64,000 nt of DNA from CAWJPW01 sp963844845 (GCA_963844845.1 CAWJPW010000009.1:62001-126000); one strand, 5' to 3'; shown: positions 19,500 to 27,991, counted from the stretch's first letter. Made by a program: numbers and translations. Notes: generated by a model from the letters alone, not told the origin.

Positions 19500-19952
19500 T
19501 CAGCTCTCGATGGTGACCTTGACCGAGCGCGGCTTAGCCTCCTCGCGTTTGGGCACGCCGAGGAGCAGCAGCCCGTGGCGATAGCTTGCCTGGATGCGAT
19601 CGGGGTCCACTGAGCGCGGCAGTGCGAAACGGCGCTCGAAGGCGCCATATGCCCGCTCCACGCGATGGTAGACGGTATCCTCGGTGCTCTTCTCCACCGT
19701 CCGCTCGCCGCGAATGCTGAGAACGCCGTTGTCGACTGTGACCTCGACGCTCTTGGGGTCGATGCCGGGCAGCTCGACGGTCACCTCGAGAATGTCCTTG
19801 GTCTCGCGAATGTCCACCGCCGGTGCCCATGCCGCCGTGGCTACGGGGTCCTGCCCCGTCCTCCGCCCCATGAGATCGCCGAACAGCCGCTCCATCTCAT
19901 TCGTGAATCGACCCAGGTCGCGTCGTGGCTCCCACTGCGTGATGAAATCCAT
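19500..19952 (-). CDS. Small heat shock protein, Hsp20/alpha-crystallin family
   Basis: 150 aa. An alpha-crystallin domain spans about residues 45-140: AVDIRETKDILEVTVELPGI, VDNGVLSIRGER and RRFALPRSVDPDRIQASYRHGLLLLGVPKRE, ending in KSVKVTIE-like sequence. The N terminus contains MERLFGDLM, typical of bacterial Hsp20. It is an ATP-independent holdase for aggregating proteins in the cytoplasm. AAAGGAGG lies at optimal spacing before the ATG. A good promoter and a strong terminator bracket it, so it is monocistronic and probably stress-induced. Confidence 0.95.
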   Translation of the reverse strand: MDFITQWEPRRDLGRFTNEMERLFGDLMGRRTGQDPVATAAWAPAVDIRETKDILEVTVELPGIDPKSVEVTVDNGVLSIRGERTVEKSTEDTVYHRVERAYGAFERRFALPRSVDPDRIQASYRHGLLLLGVPKREEAKPRSVKVTIES

Positions 19953-19989
19953 GATCGTTGCCTCCTTTCAGTTTCCCTCTCCAGACACG

Positions 19990-20018
19990 AGTATGGGATC
20001 TGACCTGTTACTTGTCAA
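19990..20018 (-). promoter_or_regulatory. Promoter of hsp20
   Basis: On the minus strand TTGACA (20013-20018), 17-nt spacer, CATACT (19990-19995). The same stretch also reads CTTGACA...CCCATA, which resembles a heat-shock sigma-32-type site (CTTGAA...CCCCAT), so either sigma could use it. It lies about 40 bp before the Hsp20 ATG. Confidence 0.6.
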
Positions 20019-20054
20019 GTCTTGCGCTTGATGACAGTCTCTACTTGAGGTCGT

Positions 20055-20060
20055 TATACT
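20055..20060 (+). promoter_or_regulatory. Candidate -10 element upstream of fxsA
   Basis: TATACT at 20055-20060 with only a weak -35 (TGACAG at 20032-20037, 17-nt spacer). A second hexamer, TATGCT (20093-20098), lies 7 nt before the ATG at 20106 and could serve a leaderless transcript. Confidence 0.35.
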
Positions 20061-20105
20061 CAGATCCAAGCCATCTTGAACCCCTGCCGTGCTATGCTGC
20101 AGCCC

Positions 20106-20516
20106 ATGCGAGCCCGTCTTCTTCTCCTGTTCACGATCCTCCCCCTTCTCGAGCTCTGGCTTCTCCTCGAGCTCGGTCGTCTGCTCGGGCTGCTTGCAAC
20201 CGTCGCCGTCGTCCTCATCACCGGCGCGGTGGGCGCCACGGTGGCCCGGCACCAGGGCCTCGCCACTCTCCAGCGGGCTCGTAGGGCGTTGGCCGACGGC
20301 CGCGTACCGGCAACCGAGGCAGTGGATGGCCTTCTCATCCTCCTCGCCGGTGCGCTCCTGGTGACCCCCGGTCTCCTCACCGACGCTTCCGGCCTCGTCC
20401 TCCTCGTTCCCCAAGCCCGCGCCGTCGTGCGCGCACGAGTGAGCGCCGCTCTCCAGCGGGGTCTCGGTGTTTCCCGTCTACCCACCATCGACGGCGAGTG
20501 GCGGCGGATGGACTAG
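20106..20516 (+). CDS. fxsA: FxsA family cytoplasmic membrane protein
   Basis: 136 aa from ATG 20106. The start was chosen because FxsA proteins begin directly with the first membrane helix, here LLLLFTILPLLELWLLLELG; the ATG at 20094 adds four residues. Helices: about 4-22, 26-46 and 74-100 (VDGLLILLAGALLVTPGLLTDASGL). The motif RHQGLATLQRARRALADGRVPATEAVDG is characteristic of the family. FxsA was found as a suppressor of phage F exclusion in E. coli; its normal role is unknown. Its stop overlaps the stop of the convergent MFS gene. Confidence 0.9.
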   Translation: MRARLLLLFTILPLLELWLLLELGRLLGLLATVAVVLITGAVGATVARHQGLATLQRARRALADGRVPATEAVDGLLILLAGALLVTPGLLTDASGLVLLVPQARAVVRARVSAALQRGLGVSRLPTIDGEWRRMD

Positions 20517-21751
20517 CCCTCGCCGCGGCGGATCGTCTCGGGCACCCAACGGGCGACGATGCCGGCACCCACGAGGTTGAGCACTCCCCCCACCGCGAAC
20601 GGAAACCAGAACGAAACCGAGGCCAACGCTCCGGCTGTCAACGGACCCACGGCGATCCCCAGCATGAAGGTCGAGGTCACCAGGCTCATCTGCCGCCCCG
20701 CTCCCTCCCCGGTGGCGAGATCTCCGGCAAGCGCGAACGCCGGCGCCGCCACTGCCGCTGATGCGGCTCCCTGCCAGATCCGCGCCCCCACGAGCTGCCA
20801 AGTGGAAGCTACGATCCCGAGCAGCGCCGTCGCCGGAGCCATGGCCAGCAGCCCACCGACTACCAGCGGCTTACGGCCGATACGGTCCGACAGGTAGCCG
20901 AGCGGAACCTGGAGCAGCAGGCGGCTGATCATCAACGCACTGAACGCTGCCCCGAACGCCAGAGCGCCCTGATCGAGACGCTGATTGAACTGCTCCTCCA
21001 ATGGCACCATCAGTGAGAACCCGACGGCCATGACGAAGGTAGCCGACGCCACACCCGCCAGGCCTGGGTTCACCAGCGATCGATCGAAAACCTTGAAGGG
21101 CTTGCGCCTACGGTGCCTGTCGGCCGTGCCAGGAGTTATCGGATCGCGGACCCACAGCTGTACCAGCACTCCGGCAACAACGATTCCCCCCGCCCCCGCC
21201 AGGAAGGTCACAGTGAACCCGTAGCGCTCGTGCAGGAAGCCTCCGAGCAGCGGTCCTGCCGCGAACCCGATCATGCGAAGGCTCGTGTAGATCCCCATCG
21301 ATCCGCCGCGGCTCGACCTCTCCGACGCCAATGCCATCAGGGCGAGGCTCGCCGGCACTACCAGCGCCAGGCCAATTCCCTGCAACAGCCGAAGCCCCAG
21401 AAGCTCGGCGAATCGGGTCGCCGGAGCGAACCCGATCGTGGCCGCCGCCATCAGTCCCAGGCCGCTGACGATGAGCGGCTTGCGTCGTCCCAGCCGGTCG
21501 CTGAGTGCTCCTGCGAATGGCTGGGCCACTGCGGCGGCCAGCCCGTACAGCGACAGCAGGAGACCCGCGCGTAGAGGCTGCGGCCACGGGAACCACGGCG
21601 ACGGCAGCTCGGTCACGTACAGCGGGATCACGATGAAGAGAATGCTGTTACCGAGGGCGTCACCGAGCCGCGCTACCGACAGAGCGACCACCGTCCGGTT
21701 GGCACCCATCGCCGTCTTCACTCGCGAGACCCACAGCTGATCATCTGCCAT
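20513..21751 (-). CDS. Major facilitator superfamily transporter
   Basis: 412 aa from ATG 21751; a GTG at 21823 would add 24 residues and ATG 21709 would remove 14, and no start has a clear Shine-Dalgarno. About twelve membrane helices. The A-loop motif GALSDRLGRRKPLIVSGL after helix 2 and its half-repeat GYLSDRIGRKPLVVGGLL after helix 8 are diagnostic of MFS drug/multidrug-type antiporters. The substrate cannot be predicted. It is divergent from the hydrogenase operon, sharing the 21824-22066 regulatory region, and overlaps fxsA by four bases at the 3' end. Confidence 0.9.
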   Translation of the reverse strand: MADDQLWVSRVKTAMGANRTVVALSVARLGDALGNSILFIVIPLYVTELPSPWFPWPQPLRAGLLLSLYGLAAAVAQPFAGALSDRLGRRKPLIVSGLGLMAAATIGFAPATRFAELLGLRLLQGIGLALVVPASLALMALASERSSRGGSMGIYTSLRMIGFAAGPLLGGFLHERYGFTVTFLAGAGGIVVAGVLVQLWVRDPITPGTADRHRRRKPFKVFDRSLVNPGLAGVASATFVMAVGFSLMVPLEEQFNQRLDQGALAFGAAFSALMISRLLLQVPLGYLSDRIGRKPLVVGGLLAMAPATALLGIVASTWQLVGARIWQGAASAAVAAPAFALAGDLATGEGAGRQMSLVTSTFMLGIAVGPLTAGALASVSFWFPFAVGGVLNLVGAGIVARWVPETIRRGEG

Positions 21752-21880
21752 CCCCGGCGCAACCCACGCCCGCCGGACGGCATTTCCCACCACAGCTTCA
21801 GCTCCGCCCGAGATTCCCGGCACGGCATCACGGAACCCGGGTTGACCGAACCGGCGGAAGCGCGGCTGAATCGCGGTTCA

Positions 21881-21900
21881 TTTGTGAATCACATCACAAA
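21881..21900. promoter_or_regulatory. CRP/FNR-family-like dyad between MFS and hydrogenase genes
   Basis: TTTGTGA-N6-TCACAAA, a perfect 7+7 dyad and an exact match to the CRP core TGTGA-N6-TCACA. It is centred about 128 bp upstream of the predicted hydrogenase start point and about 140 bp upstream of the MFS ATG used here. Confidence 0.6.
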
Positions 21901-21947
21901 GTCTTCGCAAAGCGCGCCGTATCAGGAATCTGCGCTCCCTCCCGCAA

Positions 21948-21959
21948 TCTCAATTGAGA
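21948..21959. promoter_or_regulatory. 12-bp palindrome TCTCAATTGAGA in the hydrogenase regulatory region
   Basis: A perfect palindrome in an AT-rich stretch, 25 bp upstream of the -35 element of the hydrogenase promoter. It is a plausible repressor or activator site; the regulator is unknown. Confidence 0.4.
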
Positions 21960-21983
21960 ATTTGTCTATCATACTGAAAACAC

Positions 21984-22012
21984 TTGACATAGCATATTTC
22001 CCTTTCTATTAT
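21984..22012 (+). promoter_or_regulatory. Strong sigma-70-type promoter of the hydrogenase operon
   Basis: TTGACA at 21984-21989, spacer of exactly 17 nt, TATTAT at 22007-22012. It lies in a sharply AT-rich pocket of an otherwise GC-rich window. Transcription should begin near 22019, about 48 nt before hybO. Confidence 0.8.
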
Positions 22013-22014
22013 CG

Positions 22015-22029
22015 TTGACAACTTGTCAA
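22015..22029. promoter_or_regulatory. Operator-like dyad over the hydrogenase transcription start
   Basis: TTGACAA-C-TTGTCAA is a perfect 7-1-7 inverted repeat beginning 2 bp after the -10 hexamer and covering the predicted start point. A bound repressor here would block initiation. Confidence 0.55.
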
Positions 22030-22066
22030 TGCCTTGTCTTGTCACGTCGTGAAGGAGGAGGTCGCT

Positions 22067-23188
22067 ATGGGACGCAGTGACTTGGTGCCGGATTGCTCCG
22101 GGCCTTCGCTCCCGGATGGGTTCGACCGTCGGGATTTCCTGAAGATCTGCACCATGGCCGCGGCCGCCCTCGGCCTGCCGGCGTCGGTCGGCGTGCGCTG
22201 GGCGGAGGCGGCCGAGCAGGGTCTCAAACCATCCGTCATCTGGCTTCACTTCCAGGAGTGCACCGGCTGCACCGAGTCCCTCCTGCGCACCGCGCATCCC
22301 GCCGTCGCCGAGCTGATCCTCGACCTGGTCTCGCTCGACTATCACGAGACCCTTTTCGCCGCTGCCGGCTACCAGGCCGAGGAGGCTCTCAAACAGGCCA
22401 TGGACGCCAACGCGGGCAAGTACGTCTGCGTAGTCGAGGGAGCCATTCCCACCAAGGACGGCGGGATCTACTGCAAGATCGCCGGCCGCACCGCGGTCGA
22501 CATGTTGAAGGACGTCGCCGACAAGGCCGCGGCGGTCATCGCCATCGGCTCGTGCGCCTCGTGGGGCGGCATCCCCTCCGCCGATCCGAACCCCACCGGC
22601 GCCGTCGGCGCGCCGCAGATCCTCGAGGGCAAGACCGTGCTCACCCTCCCGGGCTGCCCGTCGAACCCCTACAACTTCCTGGGCACCGTCCTGCAGTTCG
22701 TCACCATGGGTTCTCTGCCCCAGCTCGACGACAAGGGCCGGCCGATGTTCGCCTACGGAAGGACGATCCACGAGCACTGCCCACGGCGCGCCCATTTCGA
22801 CGCCGGGCGCTTCGCCGAGCAGTTCGGCGGTCCCAACCACCGGCTCGGCTACTGCCTCTACAAGCTGGGCTGCAAGGGCCCCCAGACCCACGCCAACTGC
22901 TCCACCCTGAGCTACGGCGAGATCCCCGACGCATGGCCCATCGGCATCGGCCATCCCTGCTTCGGGTGCACTGAGAAGCACCTCGGCTTTCGGGTTCCGC
23001 TGCACACCACGGTGGACATCGAGCATCTCACCCCACCCGACACCTACCCACCCGTCAACGCGGGCTCGCGCGGCATCGGCCCCGCCGCGGCGGGCGTCGC
23101 CGGCCTGGTGGGCGGCGCCGCCATCGGCGCCGGTCTCATGGCAGCCCGCAAGGTCGTCAAGACCGATGAGGAGGAGGAGACGTCATGA
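22067..23188 (+). CDS. hybO: [NiFe]-hydrogenase small subunit, HybO type
   Basis: 373 aa; ATG 22067 has an excellent Shine-Dalgarno (AAGGAGGAGG). A Tat signal peptide (DRRDFLKICTMAAAALG, about residues 20-37) sends the folded heterodimer to the periplasmic side. Proximal-cluster motifs: ECTGCTESLL, GSCASWGGI and LPGCPSNP. Medial and distal cluster ligands lie in IHEHCPRR...GYCLYKLGCKGPQTHANC...HPCFGCTEKH. A C-terminal helix (AAAGVAGLVGGAAIGAGLMAA) anchors it in the membrane. It passes electrons from the large subunit to HybA/HybB. It is the first gene of hybOABCD, in the same order as E. coli hydrogenase-2, and overlaps hybA by ATGA. Confidence 0.95.
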   Translation: MGRSDLVPDCSGPSLPDGFDRRDFLKICTMAAAALGLPASVGVRWAEAAEQGLKPSVIWLHFQECTGCTESLLRTAHPAVAELILDLVSLDYHETLFAAAGYQAEEALKQAMDANAGKYVCVVEGAIPTKDGGIYCKIAGRTAVDMLKDVADKAAAVIAIGSCASWGGIPSADPNPTGAVGAPQILEGKTVLTLPGCPSNPYNFLGTVLQFVTMGSLPQLDDKGRPMFAYGRTIHEHCPRRAHFDAGRFAEQFGGPNHRLGYCLYKLGCKGPQTHANCSTLSYGEIPDAWPIGIGHPCFGCTEKHLGFRVPLHTTVDIEHLTPPDTYPPVNAGSRGIGPAAAGVAGLVGGAAIGAGLMAARKVVKTDEEEETS

Positions 23189-24066
23189 CCTGCGACCGGC
23201 GAACCCTGTTCAAGGGGATCGCGTCGGCGGGAGCGGCGGCTGCGGTCGGGAGTGTGTCCACCGCTGCAGCCGCCGAGGGTCCCAAGGCGCCCGACGACGC
23301 CGTCGGGATGCTCTACGACGCGACGCTCTGCATCGGCTGTAAGGCATGTGTCGTGGCCTGCAAGGAGGCCAACGACATGCCTCCTGAGTCCGGCGGCTGG
23401 GCGGAGGGTCTCTACGACGCTCCAGTGGCCCTCTCCGGCAAGACCCGCAACATCATCAAGCTCTACAAGGAGGACGGCGAGCAGTCCTACGTCAAGGCCC
23501 AGTGCATGCACTGCCTGGATCCCGCCTGCGCCCGCGCCTGCATGATCGGCGCGCTGCAAAAGCGCGAGCACGGCGTCGTCACCTGGGACGGGAGCCGCTG
23601 CATCGGCTGCCGCTACTGCCAGGTGGCGTGCCCCTACGAGATCCCCAAGTTCCAATGGGACTCCGCCAACCCCAAGATCATCAAGTGCGAGATGTGCCAT
23701 CACCGCTTCGCCGAAGGCAAGGGTCCGGCGTGCGCCGAGGTCTGCCCCCGCCACGCGGTGATCTACGGCGCCTACAGCGACCTTGTGAAGGAGGCCGAGT
23801 CCCGCCTCGCGGCCAACCCGGAGCGCTACGTACCGCACATCTACGGGCTCCACGACGGCGGCGGAACCCAGGTCCTCTACCTCGCCGACCTCGACTTCGC
23901 CAAGCTGGGCCTGCCCGAGCTCGGCGACGAGCCCTCGGGCGAGAAGGCCCAGAAGGTCCAGCACACCGTGTACCAGGGCTTCGTCGCCCCGGTGGTGCTG
24001 TACGGCCTCCTCGGTGCGGTTCTCTGGCGCAATCGCCGGAGCGGCTCGGGGAAGGAGGGCTCGTGA
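23185..24066 (+). CDS. hybA: Hydrogenase electron-transfer iron-sulfur protein, HybA type
   Basis: 293 aa. A Tat-like signal (CDRRTLFKGIASAG) is followed by four [4Fe-4S]-binding motifs: CIGCKACVVACKEAND, CMHCLDPACARACMIG, CIGCRYCQVACPYEIPKF and KCEMCHH...CAEVCPRHAV. A C-terminal membrane helix (GFVAPVVLYGLLGAVLW, about 268-286) anchors it. It relays electrons from the small subunit to the quinone-reducing membrane subunit HybB. It overlaps hybO by four bases and hybB by one, so the operon is tightly coupled. Confidence 0.94.
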   Translation: MTCDRRTLFKGIASAGAAAAVGSVSTAAAAEGPKAPDDAVGMLYDATLCIGCKACVVACKEANDMPPESGGWAEGLYDAPVALSGKTRNIIKLYKEDGEQSYVKAQCMHCLDPACARACMIGALQKREHGVVTWDGSRCIGCRYCQVACPYEIPKFQWDSANPKIIKCEMCHHRFAEGKGPACAEVCPRHAVIYGAYSDLVKEAESRLAANPERYVPHIYGLHDGGGTQVLYLADLDFAKLGLPELGDEPSGEKAQKVQHTVYQGFVAPVVLYGLLGAVLWRNRRSGSGKEGS

Positions 24067-25253
24067 TGGAACAGCACCACGCGACACGGGTGGACCGGCC
24101 CATCATGACCGGATTCTTCAAAGGCCTCCTGGTCTTCCTCGCGGTCTGGGCGCTCCTTTTGATCTGGCGGTTCGCGGCCGGGATCGGGGCGGTCTCCGCC
24201 CTCAATGACGGCTACCCCTGGGGCATCTGGATCGCCTTCGACGTCGTCACGGGCACTGCTCTCGCCTGCGGCGGGTACGCGGTGGCCCTGCTCGCCTACG
24301 TCTTCAACAAGGGCAAGTACCACCCGCTCGTGCGGCCCGCCATCCTCACCAGCGCACTCGGCTACTCGATGGCCGCGCTCGCCATCATGATCGACGTGGG
24401 CCGCCCCTGGTACATCTGGCGGATTCCCATCTCGGTCGGGAAGTGGAACCTCAACTCGGCGCTGCTCGAGGTGGCCCTTTGCGTCATGGCCTATGTGGGA
24501 GTCTTGTGGATTGAGCTCGCGCCTGCCGCGTTCGAGCGCTGGCAGCACTCGGCCAAGCAGGGGCTCGCCAGCTTCGCCCGCAAGGGCCTGAAGTTCTTCG
24601 ACAAGGCCCTCATCTGGATCGTCGCCATGGGCGTGCTGCTGCCTACCATGCACCAGTCGTCACTGGGGACCGTGATGCTCCTGTCGGGCTACAAGCTGCA
24701 CCCGCTCTGGAACAGCGCTCTCATCCCCCTGCTTTTCCTGATCTCGTGCGTGGGCATGGGGTACGCGGTGGTCGTGTTCGAGTCGGCGGTCTCCGGTGCG
24801 GTCTTCAAGCGCGCTCGCGAGACCTCCATGCTCACCTCCCTGTCGGGGGCCATGGTCGTGGTGCTGAGCCTCTTCCTGGGGATCCGCGTCATCGACCTCG
24901 TCGCCCGCGGCCGCCTCGGCCTCATGTTCCGCTTCGACGGCTACAGCCTGCTGTTCTGGCTGGAGACCCTGCTCTTCGCAGCGCCGCTGGTGATACTCGC
25001 CAGCCGCGCCCGGCGCGCGCGCTTCTCCACCATTTTCCAGGCCGCCGTCCTCATGATGCTGGCGGGCAGCCTGTACCGCTTCGACGCCTACCTGGTGGCG
25101 TACAACCCGGGAGCGCAGTGGAGCTACTTCCCCGCACTTCCCGAGCTGCTCATCACCCTCGGCGCCATTGCCTTCGAGATCGCGCTGTACCTCGTCATCG
25201 TCAAACAGTTCCCGATTCTGGCCGGCGGGAAGCCCGCGGCCGATCGTTCCTGA
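24066..25253 (+). CDS. hybB: Hydrogenase membrane subunit, HybB (NrfD/PsrC family)
   Basis: 395 aa from ATG 24066, which overlaps the hybA stop by one base (TGATG). About ten membrane helices; the sequence GYPWGIWIAFDVVTGTALACGG near residue 50 and DVGRPWYIWRIP near 108 are typical of HybB. It is the integral membrane quinone-reactive partner that lets H2 oxidation reduce menaquinone or ubiquinone, or run in reverse using proton motive force as described for E. coli hydrogenase-2. It ends 11 bp before hybC, which has its own Shine-Dalgarno. Confidence 0.93.
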   Translation: MEQHHATRVDRPIMTGFFKGLLVFLAVWALLLIWRFAAGIGAVSALNDGYPWGIWIAFDVVTGTALACGGYAVALLAYVFNKGKYHPLVRPAILTSALGYSMAALAIMIDVGRPWYIWRIPISVGKWNLNSALLEVALCVMAYVGVLWIELAPAAFERWQHSAKQGLASFARKGLKFFDKALIWIVAMGVLLPTMHQSSLGTVMLLSGYKLHPLWNSALIPLLFLISCVGMGYAVVVFESAVSGAVFKRARETSMLTSLSGAMVVVLSLFLGIRVIDLVARGRLGLMFRFDGYSLLFWLETLLFAAPLVILASRARRARFSTIFQAAVLMMLAGSLYRFDAYLVAYNPGAQWSYFPALPELLITLGAIAFEIALYLVIVKQFPILAGGKPAADRS

Positions 25254-25264
25254 GGGGGAGCAAC

Positions 25265-26965
25265 ATGGCCAAGAGGATCGTCGTCGACCCCATCACCCGC
25301 ATCGAGGGCCACCTCCGCATCGACGTCGAGGTGGACGGCGGCGCCGTGCGCAACGCCTGGTCATCCGGCCAGATGTGGCGCGGCATCGAGAACATCCTGC
25401 AAGGGCGCGACCCGCGCGACGCCTGGATCTTCACTCAGCGCTTCTGCGGCGTGTGCACCACGGTTCACGCCATCGCCTCGGTGCGCGCGGTGGAGAACGC
25501 CCTCGACATCGAGATTCCGCTCAACGCCCAGCTGATCCGCAACATCATCGTGGCCGCGCATGCCCTGCACGACCACATCGTCCACTTCTACCAGCTTTCG
25601 GCGCTGGACTGGGTGGACGTGGTCTCGGCGCTGAAGGCCGACCCGGCCAAGACCGCGGCCCTCGCCGAGAGCCTGTCACCGTGGCCGCACAACGGCGTCC
25701 GCGACATGCAGGCGGTGCAGGCCAAGCTCAAGGCCTACGTGGACCGCGGCCAGCTCGGTATCTTCGCCAACGGCTACTGGGGCCACCCCGCCATGCGGCT
25801 GTCACCCGAGGTGAACCTCTTGGCGGTGGCCCACTACCTGCAAGCCCTCGACTACCAGCGCAAGGCCAACCAGGTGGTCACCGTCCTGGGCTCGAAGACT
25901 CCCAACATCCAGAACCTTGCCGTCGGGGGCGTGGCCAACGCCATCAACCTCGACAACGAGGCCACGCTCAACATGGCCAAGCTGTTCTGGGTGAAGGACC
26001 TGCTCGACGAGCTCCGGGGCTTCGTGGAGCAGGTCTACCTCCTCGACGTCGCCGCCATCGGCGCCATGTATCCCGACTGGCTCGGCTATGGCGCCGGCGT
26101 CACCAACTACCTGGCGGTGCCCGATCTGCCAACCGACACGACCGGCACCCAGTTCGACCTGCCCGGCGGCACCATCATGGACGCCAAGCTGAGCTCGGCC
26201 AAGCCCATCACCTCATTCACCGATCCCTACTTCCGCGACAACGTCTCCGAGAGCATCGCCCGCGCCTGGTACGACGGCGACTGGGACCGTCACCCGTGGG
26301 AGGAGGAGACCGTACCCAAGTACGGCGACTACGACGCCAACGGCAAGTACTCGTGGGTCAAGGCGCCGCGATTCGACGGCCGGCCCATGCAGGTGGGGCC
26401 GCTCGCCCAGGTGCTGGTGGGCTATGCCACCGGCCACGAGGCCACCAAGCGCTGGACCGACAAAGCAGTCTCCGTCGCCTCGTCAGTGGCGCGGACCCAG
26501 CTTGGACCCCAGCACCTCCACTCCACACTGGGCCGCCACCTCGCCCGCGCGGTGCGCGCCGCCGTCATCATGGAGACCGCCGACAAGCACTGGCAGATGC
26601 TCGTCAACAACATCGCCGGCGGCGACGTGTCGACCTTCACACCGTGGGAGTACCCCAAGGGCGAGCAGCGTGGTTTCGGCTTCCATGAGGCGCCGCGCGG
26701 CGCGCTCTCACACTGGGTCATCATCGACAACGGCAAGATCAAGAACTACCAGGCGGTGGTGCCGTCCACCTGGAACGCCGGACCGCGCGACAGCAAGGAC
26801 CAGAAGGGTCCGTACGAGGCTTCGCTGGTGGGCAACCCCATCGCCGACGCGGAGCGCCCCCTCGAGGTCCTGCGTACCATCCACTCGTTCGACCCGTGCC
26901 TCGCGTGCGCCATCCACGCACTCGATCCTGAAGGCCGGGAGGTGGCCAAGATCCGAGTGCTGTAA
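25265..26965 (+). CDS. hybC: [NiFe]-hydrogenase large (catalytic) subunit, HybC type
   Basis: 566 aa. It starts with the canonical VVDPITRIEGHLRI. The NiFe ligands are in RFCGVCTTVHAIASVRAVE near residue 60 (L1) and DPCLACAIH near 543-551 (L2). The 15 residues after that His form the C-terminal extension that the hybD protease should remove. The sequence is closest in character to group 1c periplasm-facing uptake hydrogenases, an assignment supported by the HybA/HybB partners. No residues expected for the active site are missing. AGGGGGAGC lies before the ATG. Confidence 0.96.
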   Translation: MAKRIVVDPITRIEGHLRIDVEVDGGAVRNAWSSGQMWRGIENILQGRDPRDAWIFTQRFCGVCTTVHAIASVRAVENALDIEIPLNAQLIRNIIVAAHALHDHIVHFYQLSALDWVDVVSALKADPAKTAALAESLSPWPHNGVRDMQAVQAKLKAYVDRGQLGIFANGYWGHPAMRLSPEVNLLAVAHYLQALDYQRKANQVVTVLGSKTPNIQNLAVGGVANAINLDNEATLNMAKLFWVKDLLDELRGFVEQVYLLDVAAIGAMYPDWLGYGAGVTNYLAVPDLPTDTTGTQFDLPGGTIMDAKLSSAKPITSFTDPYFRDNVSESIARAWYDGDWDRHPWEEETVPKYGDYDANGKYSWVKAPRFDGRPMQVGPLAQVLVGYATGHEATKRWTDKAVSVASSVARTQLGPQHLHSTLGRHLARAVRAAVIMETADKHWQMLVNNIAGGDVSTFTPWEYPKGEQRGFGFHEAPRGALSHWVIIDNGKIKNYQAVVPSTWNAGPRDSKDQKGPYEASLVGNPIADAERPLEVLRTIHSFDPCLACAIHALDPEGREVAKIRVL

Positions 26966-26974
26966 GCTCAATCC

Positions 26975-27523
26975 ATGGCAGACGCGGCCGGTACGGTGCG
27001 GGTTCTGGGCTTGGGCAATGTGCTCATGGGCGACGATGCTCTGGGTCCCTACGTGGTTCGAGTGTTGGACGCGACACATGACTTTCCCGAGGCCGTGGAG
27101 GTGCTCGACGTAGGCACCCCCGGCCTCGATCTTCTTCCCTACCTCGCCGGGGCGAGCCACGTCATCATCGTCGACACGGTGCGCGCCGAAGGCTCCCCCG
27201 GCGAGCTCAGACTCTACCGTCGCGATCAGCTCCTCGCCGCGCCTCCGCAGCCGCGCCTCAGCCCTCATGATCCCGGGCTGAGGGACGCCCTCCTCACCGC
27301 TGAGATAGCGGATGCCGCGCCCCAGGAGGTTCTTCTCGTGGGTGTCATACCTGGCGCCACACGGACCGGCGTGGGGCTCAGCGAGGCGGTACGGACCGGC
27401 GTCGAGCCGGCTTGCCTCGCCGTCCTCTCCGAGCTGGACCGCCTCGGGCTGTCGGCGCGCCCCAGACAGCCCGCGCAGGAGCCGGACATTTGGTGGGAGA
27501 AGCCGACTTCGGCCCGCCCATGA
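26975..27523 (+). CDS. hybD: Hydrogenase maturation endopeptidase, HybD/HyaD family
   Basis: 182 aa. GLGNVLMGDDALGPYVV near residue 10-27 carries the conserved nickel-sensing acidic residue (Asp in GDDALG), and the second ligand region is around VLDVGTPGLDLLPYL and SHVIIVDTV. It cleaves the C-terminal tail of HybC after Ni insertion. No Shine-Dalgarno is seen; TAAGCT lies exactly 6 nt before the ATG (see the leaderless finding), although its TAA is also the hybC stop. The last about 20 residues are a Pro/Arg-rich tail. It overlaps the following membrane protein gene by ATGA. Confidence 0.92.
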   Translation: MADAAGTVRVLGLGNVLMGDDALGPYVVRVLDATHDFPEAVEVLDVGTPGLDLLPYLAGASHVIIVDTVRAEGSPGELRLYRRDQLLAAPPQPRLSPHDPGLRDALLTAEIADAAPQEVLLVGVIPGATRTGVGLSEAVRTGVEPACLAVLSELDRLGLSARPRQPAQEPDIWWEKPTSARP

Positions 27524-27939
27524 CCGCCCGCGAGACCCTTCACGCCCACGCCGCTACGCCACGCTTGGTGGAGCGATGGCTGGTGATACTCATCGCCCTT
27601 CACAGCTATGCGGTGGGCGGGATGCTCTTCCTCGCTCCGCGCTGGGCGGCGAGCTTCGGGGGCTGGGAAGGTGACCCCCACCCCCTGTTTTTCCTGCGCC
27701 AGGCGGGCGTATTTCACTTCGTGCTGGCGACCGCCTACCTCATCGAGTACACCCGCTACCGGGGCGTGGCGGTGCTCCTCAGCGCCAAAGGCTTCGCGCT
27801 GGTGTTCCTGCTGCTGGAGAGCGTGATCTTCCCGGTGAGCTGGGCGGTACCCTTTTCTGGTGTCGCCGACGGGCTCATGGGCGCCACCATCCTCGCTGCC
27901 CACCTCTGGGTGAGGAAGCAGCAGGAGCGAGAGCGGTAA
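27520..27939 (+). CDS. Small four-helix membrane protein at the end of the hydrogenase operon
   Basis: 139 aa, ATGA overlap with hybD. Four predicted membrane helices: about residues 19-40 (WLVILIALHSYAVGGMLFLA), 55-75 (FHFVLATAYLIEY), 81-100 (GVAVLLSAKGFALVFLLLES) and 106-127. I do not recognise a family. The coupling to hybD suggests a role tied to the hydrogenase, such as assembly, anchoring or quinone access, but the evidence is only positional. It ends directly at a solo repeat end and is convergent with the SDR gene. Confidence 0.7.
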   Translation: MTARETLHAHAATPRLVERWLVILIALHSYAVGGMLFLAPRWAASFGGWEGDPHPLFFLRQAGVFHFVLATAYLIEYTRYRGVAVLLSAKGFALVFLLLESVIFPVSWAVPFSGVADGLMGATILAAHLWVRKQQERER

Positions 27940-27940
27940 A

Positions 27941-27979
27941 GCGAATAGCCTACTGGGATTCTCCAAACAGGAGACTAGT
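27941..27979. repeat. Solo right end of the ACTAGT-terminated repeat
   Basis: GCGAATAG...TGGGATTCTCCAAACAGGAGACTAGT matches the last 39 bp of the full repeats at 41052, 42752, 52750 and 52910 with a few changes. It lies 1 bp after the stop of the membrane protein gene and 12 bp before the stop of the opposing gene. The remaining about 125 bp of the element are absent. Confidence 0.75.
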
Positions 27980-27991
27980 GAGCTATGCAGG

